A DNA stretch of 64,000 bases, taken from contig DJTE01000009.1 of assembly GCA_002439165.1 (NCBI GenBank), positions 1-64,000 of the forward strand, given 5' to 3'. How positions within the stretch are numbered: the first letter of the stretch is position 1; every line of letters starts with the position of its first letter. The notes beneath the pieces are model-generated. The model made no database searches. It was not told the origin of the DNA and saw only the letters and a list, made by a program, of their open reading frames with translations. Source of the stretch: Chryseobacterium indologenes. Lineage in GTDB: Bacteria; Bacteroidota; Bacteroidia; Flavobacteriales; Weeksellaceae. A program made the translations under genes and the position numbers. Shown here piece by piece: positions 50,824-59,719 of the stretch.

Positions 50824-53196
50824 TTAATTATTACCTCCTGCTCTGCTGGATTCTTCAAATTTTACCTGTTTGGTAGCTCCTTTTACATTGTTGTTTCCGA
50901 ATTTATAGGTTACAGAAAGATAGATATTCCTTGTAATTCCCTTGTAATAATATTCTACATTGTAATTGGGATAATATTCTATTCCTTTTGAACGGTTGGT
51001 ATTCAGAAAATCATTGACATAGAGGTTAATCAGGAGTTTTTTATCCATCAGGTTCAGCTTCATTCCCGTGTACAGGGAAGCATTGGCAAAATAATGGGTA
51101 TTACCGTCCCTGTTGGGAAGATTGCTCCACAGGCCAAGCATTAGGGTCAGGGTTTTGTCTTTATTCAGGAAGAAATTATTATCCACGTTAAAGTTGGCAC
51201 TGTATCCGGCGGGAGCGGAAACCGCATCAGGGTCGTATGACTTTGATCTGGCATAATAACCGTTCACAAAAATATTGGATTCCAGCCATTTCAGTTTATT
51301 GTAATTATAGCTGATATTGATTCCGGCCTGGTCTTCATTATAAAAATTTTTCACAATACTGTATTTCAGGTTGCCTTCCACATACTGAATCCTGTCCCAG
51401 TTATCTTTATTGTAATTGTAGTATAAGGTGACATTGAAGTTGTTGTTCAGGACATACCCGAATTCAAAATTATCGGAAAAAGAGGGGAGCAGATAAGGAT
51501 TCCCGGTATTGTATTCAAAATCCGAGGTATAAAACCGGAAAGGATTCAGATTTCCGAAATAAGGACGCGAAATTCTCCGTGAATAGTTCAGGGAAAAAGT
51601 ATGGTTTTCGTTGGGTTTATAGCTGAGATAGGCGGTAGGGAAGAATTTTCCGTATTTGATCTTCGCTGAGGAATCATCATTCATTGAAATACCTTCCAGG
51701 GAAGTATACTCGTAACGCAGCCCTGCTTTGGCATCCCATTTTTCATTGATTTTAAAACCGGCAGAGGCATAGGCTGCATAGTTCTGTTCGTTGTAGAAAA
51801 AGGTATTGGTTTTTTTCGGGTTGATGAGATATTCATTGTTTTTAATGTCAAAGAAATTAAATTCAGAGTCATTTTTAATTTTGGTGTATTTCAGTCCGGC
51901 TTCTGTCTTTATTTTGGCGAAATTTTTCTCCAGATCGGCCTGTCCGGAATAAATACGGTATTTGCTGACCGGATTTACAAAGGTTGAGCTTGTCTCTGAC
52001 GTAATTGTATTATAAAAGTTTCTGGCATTGGCATCATTAATCAGCATATTGGCTGTAAGATTCAGTTTGCTTCCCAGCGAATCCAGTTTGAGGTCATAAA
52101 ATGCTGTGGCATTATGAACATTCCTGCGGTTTTTGTTCCTGAAATTGGAGTTTACGTTCAGCAGTCCCTCTTCATTGAAGATGACTGTTTTACTTTCTCC
52201 CTGTTCCAGAGGATCACTGAAAGAATAATTGTAATTGAAACCGATCAGGTTTTTATCATTGATTTTATACTCTCCTTTTGCATTGCCGCCTTTATATCTG
52301 TAATTATTGGAGCTGATATTGTCGGTATTCCAGTAATTGTTAGCCGTAGTTCCCGTCAGATAATTATAGGAATGGTTTTCCCAGTAATTGTCCCCTAAAG
52401 AAAGATTGGTACTCAGGGAAAGCTTTTCTCCCTGATAATTGAAAGCAGCACCGCTTCTTGTGGAGGTTGCCGGTCTTCCGCCATAATAGCTTCCGGAGGT
52501 CTGAAGTGAACCGTTCCAGCCCAGGCTGGTATTTTTCTTAAGAACAATATTGATCAGTCCGCTTTTCCCTTCTGCTTCGTATCTGGCCGGCGGTGTGGTA
52601 ATCACTTCAATTTTTAAAATATCATCGGACCGTAGTGTTTTCAGATAGTTGATGAGTTCCTGCCCGCTCAGGTTCAGCAGTCTGTCGTTGATCATAACGG
52701 CAACATTGCTTTTTCCGGCAATGCTTATGGCATCATCAGTGGCTCTTACCATCGGGGTTTTTGCCAGTGCTTCCACTGCATCTATTCCCTGTGAAGCTAC
52801 GGAATTCTCTACATTGAAAACCAGCCTGTCTACTTTTCTTTCAAAGAGTTTTTTCTTTGCAGTAAGGGTTACCCCTTCTATTTTCTGTTCAGGAACAGGC
52901 ACTTCTTTAAGCTGTATATCTTTTCTGGAGTTTCCTTTTACCGTAATTTTTTCACTGTTTGTTTTTATACCGTCCCTGATGATTTCCAGCAGATAGTCTC
53001 CGTCTTCCTTCAGCGGAATTCTGAATATTCCGTTCTCGTCTGTGATCGCGGAAAATTTAGCGCTGTTTCCGGAGATAATGACTTCAGTTTCCGGAGAGGG
53101 TTTATTTTGTCCGTCGGTGATGGTTCCTTCAAGGCTCTGCGCAAAAAAGAAAGAAGAAGAGATGAGACAGGAAAGAATAATGAGCTTTCGGTTCAT
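50824..53196 (-). CDS. TonB-dependent outer-membrane receptor-like protein
   Basis: 790 residues with a signal peptide (MNRKLIILSCLISSSFFFAQ). Residues ~20-95 are a carboxypeptidase-regulatory-like beta domain (LEGTITDGQNKPSPETEVII). A plug-type domain follows (AVEALAKTPMVRATDDAISI, VAVMINDRLLNLSG, KIEVITTPPARYEAEG). The remainder is the OMP_b-brl_3-type beta-barrel with aromatic, alternating strands (YLSYKPNENHTFSLNYSRRI). No TonB box was identified, nor any adjacent SusD. The transported or bound ligand is unknown. Confidence 0.88.
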   Translation of the reverse strand: MNRKLIILSCLISSSFFFAQSLEGTITDGQNKPSPETEVIISGNSAKFSAITDENGIFRIPLKEDGDYLLEIIRDGIKTNSEKITVKGNSRKDIQLKEVPVPEQKIEGVTLTAKKKLFERKVDRLVFNVENSVASQGIDAVEALAKTPMVRATDDAISIAGKSNVAVMINDRLLNLSGQELINYLKTLRSDDILKIEVITTPPARYEAEGKSGLINIVLKKNTSLGWNGSLQTSGSYYGGRPATSTRSGAAFNYQGEKLSLSTNLSLGDNYWENHSYNYLTGTTANNYWNTDNISSNNYRYKGGNAKGEYKINDKNLIGFNYNYSFSDPLEQGESKTVIFNEEGLLNVNSNFRNKNRRNVHNATAFYDLKLDSLGSKLNLTANMLINDANARNFYNTITSETSSTFVNPVSKYRIYSGQADLEKNFAKIKTEAGLKYTKIKNDSEFNFFDIKNNEYLINPKKTNTFFYNEQNYAAYASAGFKINEKWDAKAGLRYEYTSLEGISMNDDSSAKIKYGKFFPTAYLSYKPNENHTFSLNYSRRISRPYFGNLNPFRFYTSDFEYNTGNPYLLPSFSDNFEFGYVLNNNFNVTLYYNYNKDNWDRIQYVEGNLKYSIVKNFYNEDQAGINISYNYNKLKWLESNIFVNGYYARSKSYDPDAVSAPAGYSANFNVDNNFFLNKDKTLTLMLGLWSNLPNRDGNTHYFANASLYTGMKLNLMDKKLLINLYVNDFLNTNRSKGIEYYPNYNVEYYYKGITRNIYLSVTYKFGNNNVKGATKQVKFEESSRAGGNN

Positions 53197-53521
53197 GATT
53201 ATTTTTTATACATGACAATTCATGAGATGATGTTATTACATTTCCCGGTCTTTTTTTTATAGAAAGCTGTTTAAACTTTATTAAACCACAATAGTCACAA
53301 AAGATTTTTGCCCTCCAGACAGCTTTAAGTTTAAATGCTTTGCGTATAGAAGTTCACATGAGCCTTAAAAATCTTTGATTTTTTATTCTTTTGAGAACTT
53401 TTATCTTGTCATAACTGTACAGGTTGCTCTTGTTTCTTTTGATTACGTTGAACTTCGGTAGGTGATTAAGTTTAAAAGGAGTTTTTAGATTAAATAGCAG
53501 CAGAGTAAGAAGTCACAACGT
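53197..53521. other. Intergenic gap with repeat E
   Basis: 325 AT-rich bases between two minus-strand genes. It contains repeat E (53312-53358) and a segment AAAATCTTTGATTTTTTATT that also recalls intergenic DNA near 8050. No gene seen. Confidence 0.55.
53312..53358 (-). repeat. Dispersed intergenic repeat E, copy 2 (inverted)
   Basis: The reverse complement reads GTGAACTTCTATACGCAAAG, then CATTTAAACTTAAAGC, close to 44005-44050. Confidence 0.75.
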
Positions 53522-54139
53522 TTATTGTTCAAGCTTGATGATGGAACCTTTGTAAAACCGGGTGAGGTCATAAAGATCTTCAAAATACCGCTGCAGTTCG
53601 GGGCGGTTTTCTATTTCCGGATTTTTTTTTAACTGATCTTCAGCGAAAGTGTAGAGGGTAGGATGGTCCGTTTTTAAATAATGGGACAGCATGTTTACAC
53701 TGCCTTTTTCCTCTGAAGCCATATTGGTGAAAAATATTCCGTAGATCAGAAACTGGTTGAAGTTCCGGGAATCCATGATGAATTCCAGATTTTGCTGTGA
53801 AAAATTTTCGTAACCGGAGAGAAGCTGCTGGAAGCTTTTCACTCTGTTTTCATGGGAAATTTCATAGAAGAGATCAATTCCATTGATGAAAAGCTGTGTT
53901 TTGGTTTCCTCCATATCGGAAGGGCAGAGACTGCTGAACCATGCAAAGATGGTGGAAAGCTCGTCTTTGGTAAGATTTTCAACCGAATCCTTTACCTTTT
54001 TCCTGATGATCTCAAGACTTACCTTTGCATCATCCGGCAGGAATTGCATCATCTGATCTTCCTCACGGCTGATCTTATTGTACAAATTGATCCTGGCAAC
54101 AGTAGGGTTGGGTTTTATGAAATAAAGTTCATCTGCCAT
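53522..54139 (-). CDS. Hypothetical soluble protein, all-helical
   Basis: 205 residues, no signal peptide and no membrane segment. Composition is charged and helical (DEDQMMQFLPDDAKVSLEII-like stretches, DLTRFYKGSIIKLEQ at the end). No motif or family recognised. It stands alone between the repeat-bearing gap and a 170-base gap before the VOC gene. The ATG at 54139 is preceded by no clear ribosome site, as usual here. Confidence 0.6.
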   Translation of the reverse strand: MADELYFIKPNPTVARINLYNKISREEDQMMQFLPDDAKVSLEIIRKKVKDSVENLTKDELSTIFAWFSSLCPSDMEETKTQLFINGIDLFYEISHENRVKSFQQLLSGYENFSQQNLEFIMDSRNFNQFLIYGIFFTNMASEEKGSVNMLSHYLKTDHPTLYTFAEDQLKKNPEIENRPELQRYFEDLYDLTRFYKGSIIKLEQ

Positions 54140-54307
54140 ATGTTATGCATAGCTTGGTTTTTAGGGAACTATAACCTTTTTCTATGAACTAAGGTAAAGA
54201 AAATTTTTTCATGATCTTATAATTTTAATTAATTTATTCCGTGAAAAGTGTAAATTAATATTTCCCGATTCGGGTTGGTTTGAAAAGGAAATGCCATACG
54301 GAAAGAA

Positions 54308-54766
54308 TCATTTACTTTTCAGGGTTTCATGTAATGCAATTCTGTTTCCTTCCGGATCTTCAAATTCAGCTACGGCAAAGCCGTTCTTCTGATCTGCTTT
54401 TTTCGGATAGAGTATCTTTCCGCCATGCAGAACTGCTTTTTCTAATGTGTGATCTATATTTTCTGTTTTAAAATAAATAATAACCCCTTCTTTACCGGGT
54501 TTATAAACATCTCCTCTGGCCAGGGCTCCTGTAATGCCGCTGCTCTTTTCTTCAAAAGGGAAAAGGGCCATATCATAGCCGTCTATCATTTCTTTTTCAA
54601 AGCTGAATCCGAAAACAGAGGTGTAAAACAGTTCGGCGCGTTTCAGATCGGTAACCGGAATTTCAAAATAAACTACGGGATTCGAGGGGTTCATATGGAT
54701 ATCTTTCGGGTTGCATGAGATCAGTAATAGCACGGGAAGAATGAGTGGTAAAAAGCTTTTATGCAT
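54308..54766 (-). CDS. VOC (glyoxalase/bleomycin resistance) superfamily lipoprotein
   Basis: 152 residues from MHKSFLPLILPVLLLISC at 54766, which gives a proper lipoprotein signal with lipobox LISC; starts further upstream lie inside the preceding gene. The mature part is a VOC module: NPVVYFEIPVTDLKRAELFY, TSVFGFSFEKEM, and VAEFEDPEGNRIALHE. Such proteins bind or convert small molecules with a metal. Being lipidated is unusual for the family. It overlaps the stop of the gene upstream by eight bases. Confidence 0.8.
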   Translation of the reverse strand: MHKSFLPLILPVLLLISCNPKDIHMNPSNPVVYFEIPVTDLKRAELFYTSVFGFSFEKEMIDGYDMALFPFEEKSSGITGALARGDVYKPGKEGVIIYFKTENIDHTLEKAVLHGGKILYPKKADQKNGFAVAEFEDPEGNRIALHETLKSK

Positions 54767-55997
54767 AATAAGTAATTTCATAGTACTGTGACCGTTTCCA
54801 GTTTTCATTTTCCAGCGCATCTTCATAATAGATCACATTATTATACCTGTCATAAATATGCGTAAACTTCCTGTGATCCGCAGTTTCCTCAATTTCGGTC
54901 CTGTTCCCGTTTTCATAAGAAACTGTTGTAATACCGGAACTGCTGCCCGTTCTGATCTTTTTCCTGATCCTGTTTTCGGCATCAAATTCATAAGTATATT
55001 TATAACTGCCTCCGAAATCATTATTTTTTTCTGTAACAGCATCACGGCTGGCGATTAAAAGCCCGCGGCGGTCATATTCATTTTCTGAAAGCTCCAGCTG
55101 TGTGAGCTCTTTTTCATCAAAATCCGGCCGGTAGGCAAATCTTGCACTGAAAATTTCCCGGCCGGATGCATCATAGGCAAAAGTGGTAAGTTCATTGAAA
55201 AAATAAACCGGAGGGTAACCGGGAAGAAGGTTTCCATTGCGGTCATACCTGAATTCTTCCAGAAGGTTTTTAATTTCATTCGTATACAGACCGTTTTCCT
55301 TTAACGGGAAGTCAGCATATTCAGGAAGGCTGCCCGGATCTGTATTGATTAAATTTTCTGCTGTAATTCTTGTAACCAATTCTTTGTCATACAGTTCATA
55401 ATGATCGTAAACAGGAATGTCATATCTGGAAAATGAGAAATTCTGTAAAATCCTTTTCTTTTCATCCAAAACGAGATATCTCAGTTTCACCAGTCTTTTT
55501 TCCGCATCAAATGTCTTTCTGGTAATAGAATTTCCATGATAGGAATAGGTAACTGCAAACATTTCCTCCCCGGAACCGGTGAATGATATTTCTTCTGAGG
55601 CCTGATGATGGAGATTGAACTGTTTGGTGAAAAGAATAACTCCGTCTTTTATAAAGCTCAACAGTTTTCCGGTAGAGTTATAAGTAATAGAAGTATTCCC
55701 GAATTCTTTTTTCTCTGTAAGATTTCCATTATGGTCATAATATTCCTTTTTGATGATATTTCCTGAAAGATCAGTAAAATGATATTCCACCGTATCCGGT
55801 ATATTGTTTCCCAGGCGGTGAATTTCCCTGATCTCCATACCGTCTTTTGCGTATCTTTTTTCAATACGCATCAGGATGCCCTGTTGGTAGGTTTTTTTTT
55901 CTGAGATTTTTCCTTCCGGAGAATAGAGTGTTTCTTCACGAATTCTGCCTGAAATGTATTCTTTCACAGATTTTACTTTTCCCTGGAGATGGTCCAT
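54759..55997 (-). CDS. YD/RHS-like repeat protein without signal peptide
   Basis: 412 residues from the ATG at 55997 (MDHLQGKVKSVKEYISG); the longer frame begins at a TTG inside the region near the tetR operator. It has irregular repeats of RHS/YD flavour: YYDHNGNLTEKKEFGN, EEFRYDRNGNLLPGYP, TFAYDASGREIF, EYDRRGLLIASRD, YEFDAENRIRKKI. It lacks the RHS core and a toxin tip. Function unknown; similar cytosolic or exported proteins are common in this group. It is coupled to the VOC lipoprotein by an 8-base overlap. Confidence 0.7.
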   Translation of the reverse strand: MDHLQGKVKSVKEYISGRIREETLYSPEGKISEKKTYQQGILMRIEKRYAKDGMEIREIHRLGNNIPDTVEYHFTDLSGNIIKKEYYDHNGNLTEKKEFGNTSITYNSTGKLLSFIKDGVILFTKQFNLHHQASEEISFTGSGEEMFAVTYSYHGNSITRKTFDAEKRLVKLRYLVLDEKKRILQNFSFSRYDIPVYDHYELYDKELVTRITAENLINTDPGSLPEYADFPLKENGLYTNEIKNLLEEFRYDRNGNLLPGYPPVYFFNELTTFAYDASGREIFSARFAYRPDFDEKELTQLELSENEYDRRGLLIASRDAVTEKNNDFGGSYKYTYEFDAENRIRKKIRTGSSSGITTVSYENGNRTEIEETADHRKFTHIYDRYNNVIYYEDALENENWKRSQYYEITYYA

Positions 55998-56045
55998 CGG
56001 CTGATATTTTTTACGGTGAATAAAGGTACACAAAGTAATAATTAA

Positions 56046-56073
56046 AAAAAATAGATAGACCTATCTATTTTTT
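56046..56073. promoter_or_regulatory. Palindromic operator upstream of the tetR of the MFS pair
   Basis: Half-sites AAAAAATAGATAG and CTATCTATTTTTT with a 2-base centre. It lies just upstream of a TAGCTTTG box (56077-56084) for the tetR gene and inside the divergent gap to the gene starting at 55997. Shares the ATAGATA/TATCTAT core with 56676-56689. Confidence 0.75.
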
Positions 56074-56096
56074 ATCTAGCTTTGCAAAAATGTCCA

Positions 56097-56657
56097 ATGA
56101 AAAAAGAAAAAGCCAGGGAACGGATCCTAAGAACAGCAGCAGAATTGTTTTACAGACAGGGATTTAATTCTACGGGGATCAACCAGATCATTGCTGAAGC
56201 TGATATTGCTATCGGGTCTCTGTATAATCACTTTTCCTCTAAAAATGACCTTCTTCAGGCTTACCTTATCAAAGAGGAGAACGAGTGGTTCAGAGGTTTT
56301 GAAGAACATTCATCTAAAATAAAGGAACCCAGGGAAAAACTTCTGTCATTGATCAGTTACCGTAAGAAACTGCAGAAATCTTCAGGCTTCGCGGGATGTC
56401 ATTTTATCAAAATAGCTTCCGAAACAGGAGATCACATTCCTTCTGTATCAGATTTTGTGAAAAGCCATAAAGAAAAGCAGAAGAAACTGATTCAGGATCT
56501 TGTGGCCCGGTACGCAATGAATCATCCAGTGGATGCGGATCAGATATCGGAACATATTTTTCTCCTGATTGAAGGGGCGGTGGTCTCATCTACCATCAGT
56601 AAAAAGGCAGACCCTTTTGATAAGGTTCAAAAAATCACAGAGGCTATGCTTCCGTAA
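56097..56657 (+). CDS. TetR/AcrR family regulator of the adjacent MFS gene
   Basis: 186 residues from the ATG at 56097; the TTG at 56082 falls within the -7 box and is rejected. DNA-binding domain: RILRTAAELFYRQGFNSTGI, IIAEADIAIGSLYNHFSSKN. The C-terminal ligand domain contains GFAGCHFIKIASETGD. It probably represses itself and the downstream efflux pump through the two matching palindromes. Confidence 0.93.
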   Translation: MKKEKARERILRTAAELFYRQGFNSTGINQIIAEADIAIGSLYNHFSSKNDLLQAYLIKEENEWFRGFEEHSSKIKEPREKLLSLISYRKKLQKSSGFAGCHFIKIASETGDHIPSVSDFVKSHKEKQKKLIQDLVARYAMNHPVDADQISEHIFLLIEGAVVSSTISKKADPFDKVQKITEAMLP

Positions 56658-56675
56658 TTTTTTTATTTAAAAAAA

Positions 56676-56689
56676 ATAGATATATCTAT
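56676..56689. promoter_or_regulatory. Second palindromic operator, before the MFS gene
   Basis: ATAGATA-TATCTAT, a perfect 14-base palindrome sharing its half-site with 56046-56073, 6 bases before the ATG at 56696. Confidence 0.75.
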
Positions 56690-56695
56690 ATAAAA

Positions 56696-58096
56696 ATGAA
56701 TCATAAATATCTGAAATTATTAGTTATACTTTCCGGTCAGCTGCTTACCATCATGGATATTTTTATCATTAATGTATCCATTCCTTCCATACAGCATGAT
56801 CTAGGGGCTTTAAACGGTGAAATGCAGCTGATGATTGCGTCCTATCTTATCGGGTTTGCTTCCTTTCTGATCACGGGAGGGCGTTTGGGGGATCTTTTCG
56901 GGAGAAAGAAAATATTTATCTGGGGACTGGTATTTTTTATGCTGAGTTCAGTGGCCTGTGGAATTTCGTCCGGAGCAGTACAGCTTGCCTCCGCCAGATT
57001 TGTACAGGGAATCAGTGCGGCACTGATGTCTCCGCAGGTATTGTCGATCATACAGATCCTGTTTCCCCGGAATGAGGAACGGGCTAAAGCAATGGGATGG
57101 TACGGAATCACGATTGGGGCAGGTACGGTGCTGGGACAGTTCTTAGGCGGATATTTATCCTCTTCAGCATGGATGAATGAATCCTGGCGACTCATTTTTC
57201 TGGTGAATGTTCCTGTTTGTCTGCCGGCCATTTTTTTCAGTATAAAAATTTTAACGGAATCTGAGGTGATCCCGGAAAACAGGAAATTGAACCTGTCCGG
57301 AGTGATTATACTGGCTGTGGGACTTTTCTGCTTTACTTATGCCCTTACTTCATCTGAACATCCGGGATTTCAGTTGAAAAATGTGATAATAATGATGATT
57401 TCAGCCATTACTTTGATTTATTTTATTAAAAACCAGAAAATAAGAATGGAAAGAGGACTCCCATACCTGCTGGACCTCCGGTTATTCCGTTTCAGGAATT
57501 TCAATCTGGGAATTCTGGCCGTTTCTTTTTTCTTTATTATGCTGGATTCCTATTTTTATATACTGTCCGTGTTTTTTCAGGACGGGCTGAAGATAGGCGC
57601 ACTGAAAGCCGGAGAAATTATTGTATTCCAGGGGCTGGGTTTTATTCTGGCTTCGTTCTTTTCTGCAAAACTTATCATAAGATACGGAAAGATGTTTCTG
57701 GCAGCAGGGCTTATTATGATCATCATTATTCTTGTATTGCAGATGATGTTGTTTGATATGGAAATTTCTTTTTTTACCCTCTGTGTAATGCTGTTTCTTC
57801 ATGGAGTGGGGGTAGGTTGTATCATTCCTTCGCTGGCCGGGATCGCTCTTTCGGGAGTGCCGGAAACTTTAGCGGGAAATGCTTCAGGAGTATACAATAC
57901 TTTTCAGCAGGCTGCTGCTATTGCCGGGATTATTGTGGTAGGAAGTATTTTTTACTGTTTTTTGGGTTCAGAACCTTCTGCAGAAGACTATCATTATGCT
58001 TTTTCGATGGCACTGGCTGTGAATATTTTCTGTATAACGGCTGTATTGGTTTGCCTGTTCAGGGTTCCGGATAAGGTTTTTCCAAAAATAAAATGA
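56696..58096 (+). CDS. MFS transporter, DHA2-type drug efflux
   Basis: 466 residues with about 14 membrane segments. MDIFIINVSIPSIQHDLG at the start, then GGRLGDLFGRKKIFIWG (MFS motif A) and YGITIGAGTVLGQFLGGYL (motif C-like) are typical of the DHA2 drug:H+ antiporter branch. It exports small molecules, probably xenobiotics, across the inner membrane. Controlled by the adjacent TetR gene. A weak hairpin (58094-58115) without T tract follows the stop. Confidence 0.9.
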   Translation: MNHKYLKLLVILSGQLLTIMDIFIINVSIPSIQHDLGALNGEMQLMIASYLIGFASFLITGGRLGDLFGRKKIFIWGLVFFMLSSVACGISSGAVQLASARFVQGISAALMSPQVLSIIQILFPRNEERAKAMGWYGITIGAGTVLGQFLGGYLSSSAWMNESWRLIFLVNVPVCLPAIFFSIKILTESEVIPENRKLNLSGVIILAVGLFCFTYALTSSEHPGFQLKNVIIMMISAITLIYFIKNQKIRMERGLPYLLDLRLFRFRNFNLGILAVSFFFIMLDSYFYILSVFFQDGLKIGALKAGEIIVFQGLGFILASFFSAKLIIRYGKMFLAAGLIMIIIILVLQMMLFDMEISFFTLCVMLFLHGVGVGCIIPSLAGIALSGVPETLAGNASGVYNTFQQAAAIAGIIVVGSIFYCFLGSEPSAEDYHYAFSMALAVNIFCITAVLVCLFRVPDKVFPKIK

Positions 58097-58198
58097 CAGT
58101 CGGAATCCGGCTGCCATTGTCTGTTGATCATTTAATTATATAATGAATGTGGTGCAGAACATCTGCAATAAAAGAATTTGTCTTACTTTTCCTAAGGA

Positions 58199-59038
58199 TT
58201 ATTTTTTGATAAGCTTATAGCTTCCGGAATCTGTGGTGATGAGATACGCTCCGTCCGGAAGTGAAGTAATATCAATTTCGTTTTCCCCTTTTACAGCTTC
58301 TGTTGATTTTACCAGTTTACCGGCTTGGTCATAAACAGAAACTTTATTATTTTTATCCACATTCAGATGGAAGATTCCTGAAGTTGGATTAGGGTACAGC
58401 AGGGTTTTGTCTTTAACGGTATTTTCAGAAGTAGCCAATGTTGCTGTTTTTTTCCAGGTAAATGCATCCAGGCACATGTACACATAGCCTCCGGTAGACT
58501 GTAACTGGATTTCATCGATGGTGATATTGCTGTTGTTCTGGTTGTTGAGGTTGGAAAGATCGATAAGGGTAAAACCGTTATTAACGCCCGTTGCTCCCGT
58601 TGTTCCATTGAAAGTGGTATTGAACCCCGAAGTTTTTGTGGTGGTAAATTTAGTAACACCTCCCAATTTTCCTGTAATGATCAGGGTACCCGAAGAGGCA
58701 GCCTGATTGAGCTGGGTATTGCTTAAAAACACCCAGAATTTTGATACGGTAAACCCTGAAGTACTCTTAACGCTGAAAGAAGGGGAGTTGATATTGGTAG
58801 TTCCGGTATTGTCGATATAGGCATTATCATTAGCCGTCCCATTCCAGCCGGTATTCGGATAGTTTTTCTGAATTCTAAAGGAACCGGCCTGCGACACAAT
58901 GCTGAAAGTATAGCCGTTATCGGTAAAGCTTGTGCTGCCGTTAGCTGCGTTCTCAAAAGTCATTGTGCTTGTCTGCGCACTGATAGCCGTTATATTGCTT
59001 AAAAAAACAAAAACTGCAAAAAAGATAATTTTTTTCAT
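58199..59038 (-). CDS. T9SS-secreted surface protein, beta-rich
   Basis: 279 residues. A signal peptide (MKKIIFFAVFVFLSNITAIS, cleavage near SAQ) precedes a ~180-residue Asn/Thr/Gly/Ser-rich beta domain (MTFENAANGSTSFTDNGYTF, SNITIDEIQLQSTGGYVYM), which may be a carbohydrate-binding-like sandwich. Residues ~207-279 (LLYPNPTSGIFHLNVDKNNK, VYDQAGKLVKS, DGAYLITTDSG, YKLIKK) form the type A sorting domain. Exported and attached or released by T9SS. Ligand unknown. Confidence 0.88.
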   Translation of the reverse strand: MKKIIFFAVFVFLSNITAISAQTSTMTFENAANGSTSFTDNGYTFSIVSQAGSFRIQKNYPNTGWNGTANDNAYIDNTGTTNINSPSFSVKSTSGFTVSKFWVFLSNTQLNQAASSGTLIITGKLGGVTKFTTTKTSGFNTTFNGTTGATGVNNGFTLIDLSNLNNQNNSNITIDEIQLQSTGGYVYMCLDAFTWKKTATLATSENTVKDKTLLYPNPTSGIFHLNVDKNNKVSVYDQAGKLVKSTEAVKGENEIDITSLPDGAYLITTDSGSYKLIKK

Positions 59039-59373
59039 GATGTAAATTTTTTAAATTAAGCATGTTGTTTACGATTCTTACAGAAGATAGCTGCCTGTAA
59101 TGAATACCCCAAAGTAACTGTGAAATAAAGGACAAAAACAGCGTATTACAGACTGAATTGAAAAACAGGTAGAAATACGTGTTTTTCATTTTCGGGATTA
59201 TTCTACTTTTGAAAACAGGGAGCAGGATCTTCAGGTAAACAATACCCTTTACCTGTAAAAAAGATGAACCGGATTGTCTGTAAGATGTTGAAAACGATGC
59301 GGTTTTTAATCTTTGCTATGAAATAAATATTATATATTCTGAACTAATTGTGTAACTTTAAAAAAAAGAAACT
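59039..59373. other. Intergenic gap between divergent genes
   Basis: 335 bases, AT-rich. TAACTTTA (59353-59360), one base off TAnnTTTG, lies 13 bases before the ATG at 59374. Nothing else recognised. Confidence 0.45.
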
Positions 59374-59706
59374 ATGAAAACACCTGTATTACATGTATCA
59401 TTAGAAGATGCCAGAAATTGGATAAAAAACTGGCAGGCCCAGAAAGAGATTGCAGGCACGCAAATCATATCTCATCTTCTTCCATCCATTGATGTGTACG
59501 AGATTTTCAAGATTGAAAACGGAACTGAACGGTTTCGCGGTTATAATGCCATTACCGGCAAGGGAGAATATAAATTTTTAATGGTAGGTGTTGATGAGGA
59601 TGGCAATGATATGGTAGATCCCGATCGCAGATGGTATATTTATGATATGACTACCCCGTGCCCGTCTGCATGTTCCGGGAATAAGTGGTGGGAAGAAGGA
59701 ATATAA
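59374..59706 (+). CDS. Hypothetical protein, first gene of the two-component operon
   Basis: 110 residues, soluble. The C-terminus holds PCPSACSGNKWW with two Cys, and YDMTTPCPSACSG may bind a metal. The rest (HVSLEDARNWIKNWQAQKEI, RFRGYNAITGKGEYKFLMVG) suggests a small alpha/beta fold. No family recognised. It precedes the membrane protein, kinase and regulator genes by 13 bases, so it may belong to their operon or be a target. Confidence 0.65.
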   Translation: MKTPVLHVSLEDARNWIKNWQAQKEIAGTQIISHLLPSIDVYEIFKIENGTERFRGYNAITGKGEYKFLMVGVDEDGNDMVDPDRRWYIYDMTTPCPSACSGNKWWEEGI

Positions 59707-59719
59707 AGTGTAAGAGACA

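Noticed and set aside
58094..58115. Hairpin after the MFS gene as terminator
   Set aside because: Imperfect stem CAGTCGGA / TCCGGCTG and no T tract.
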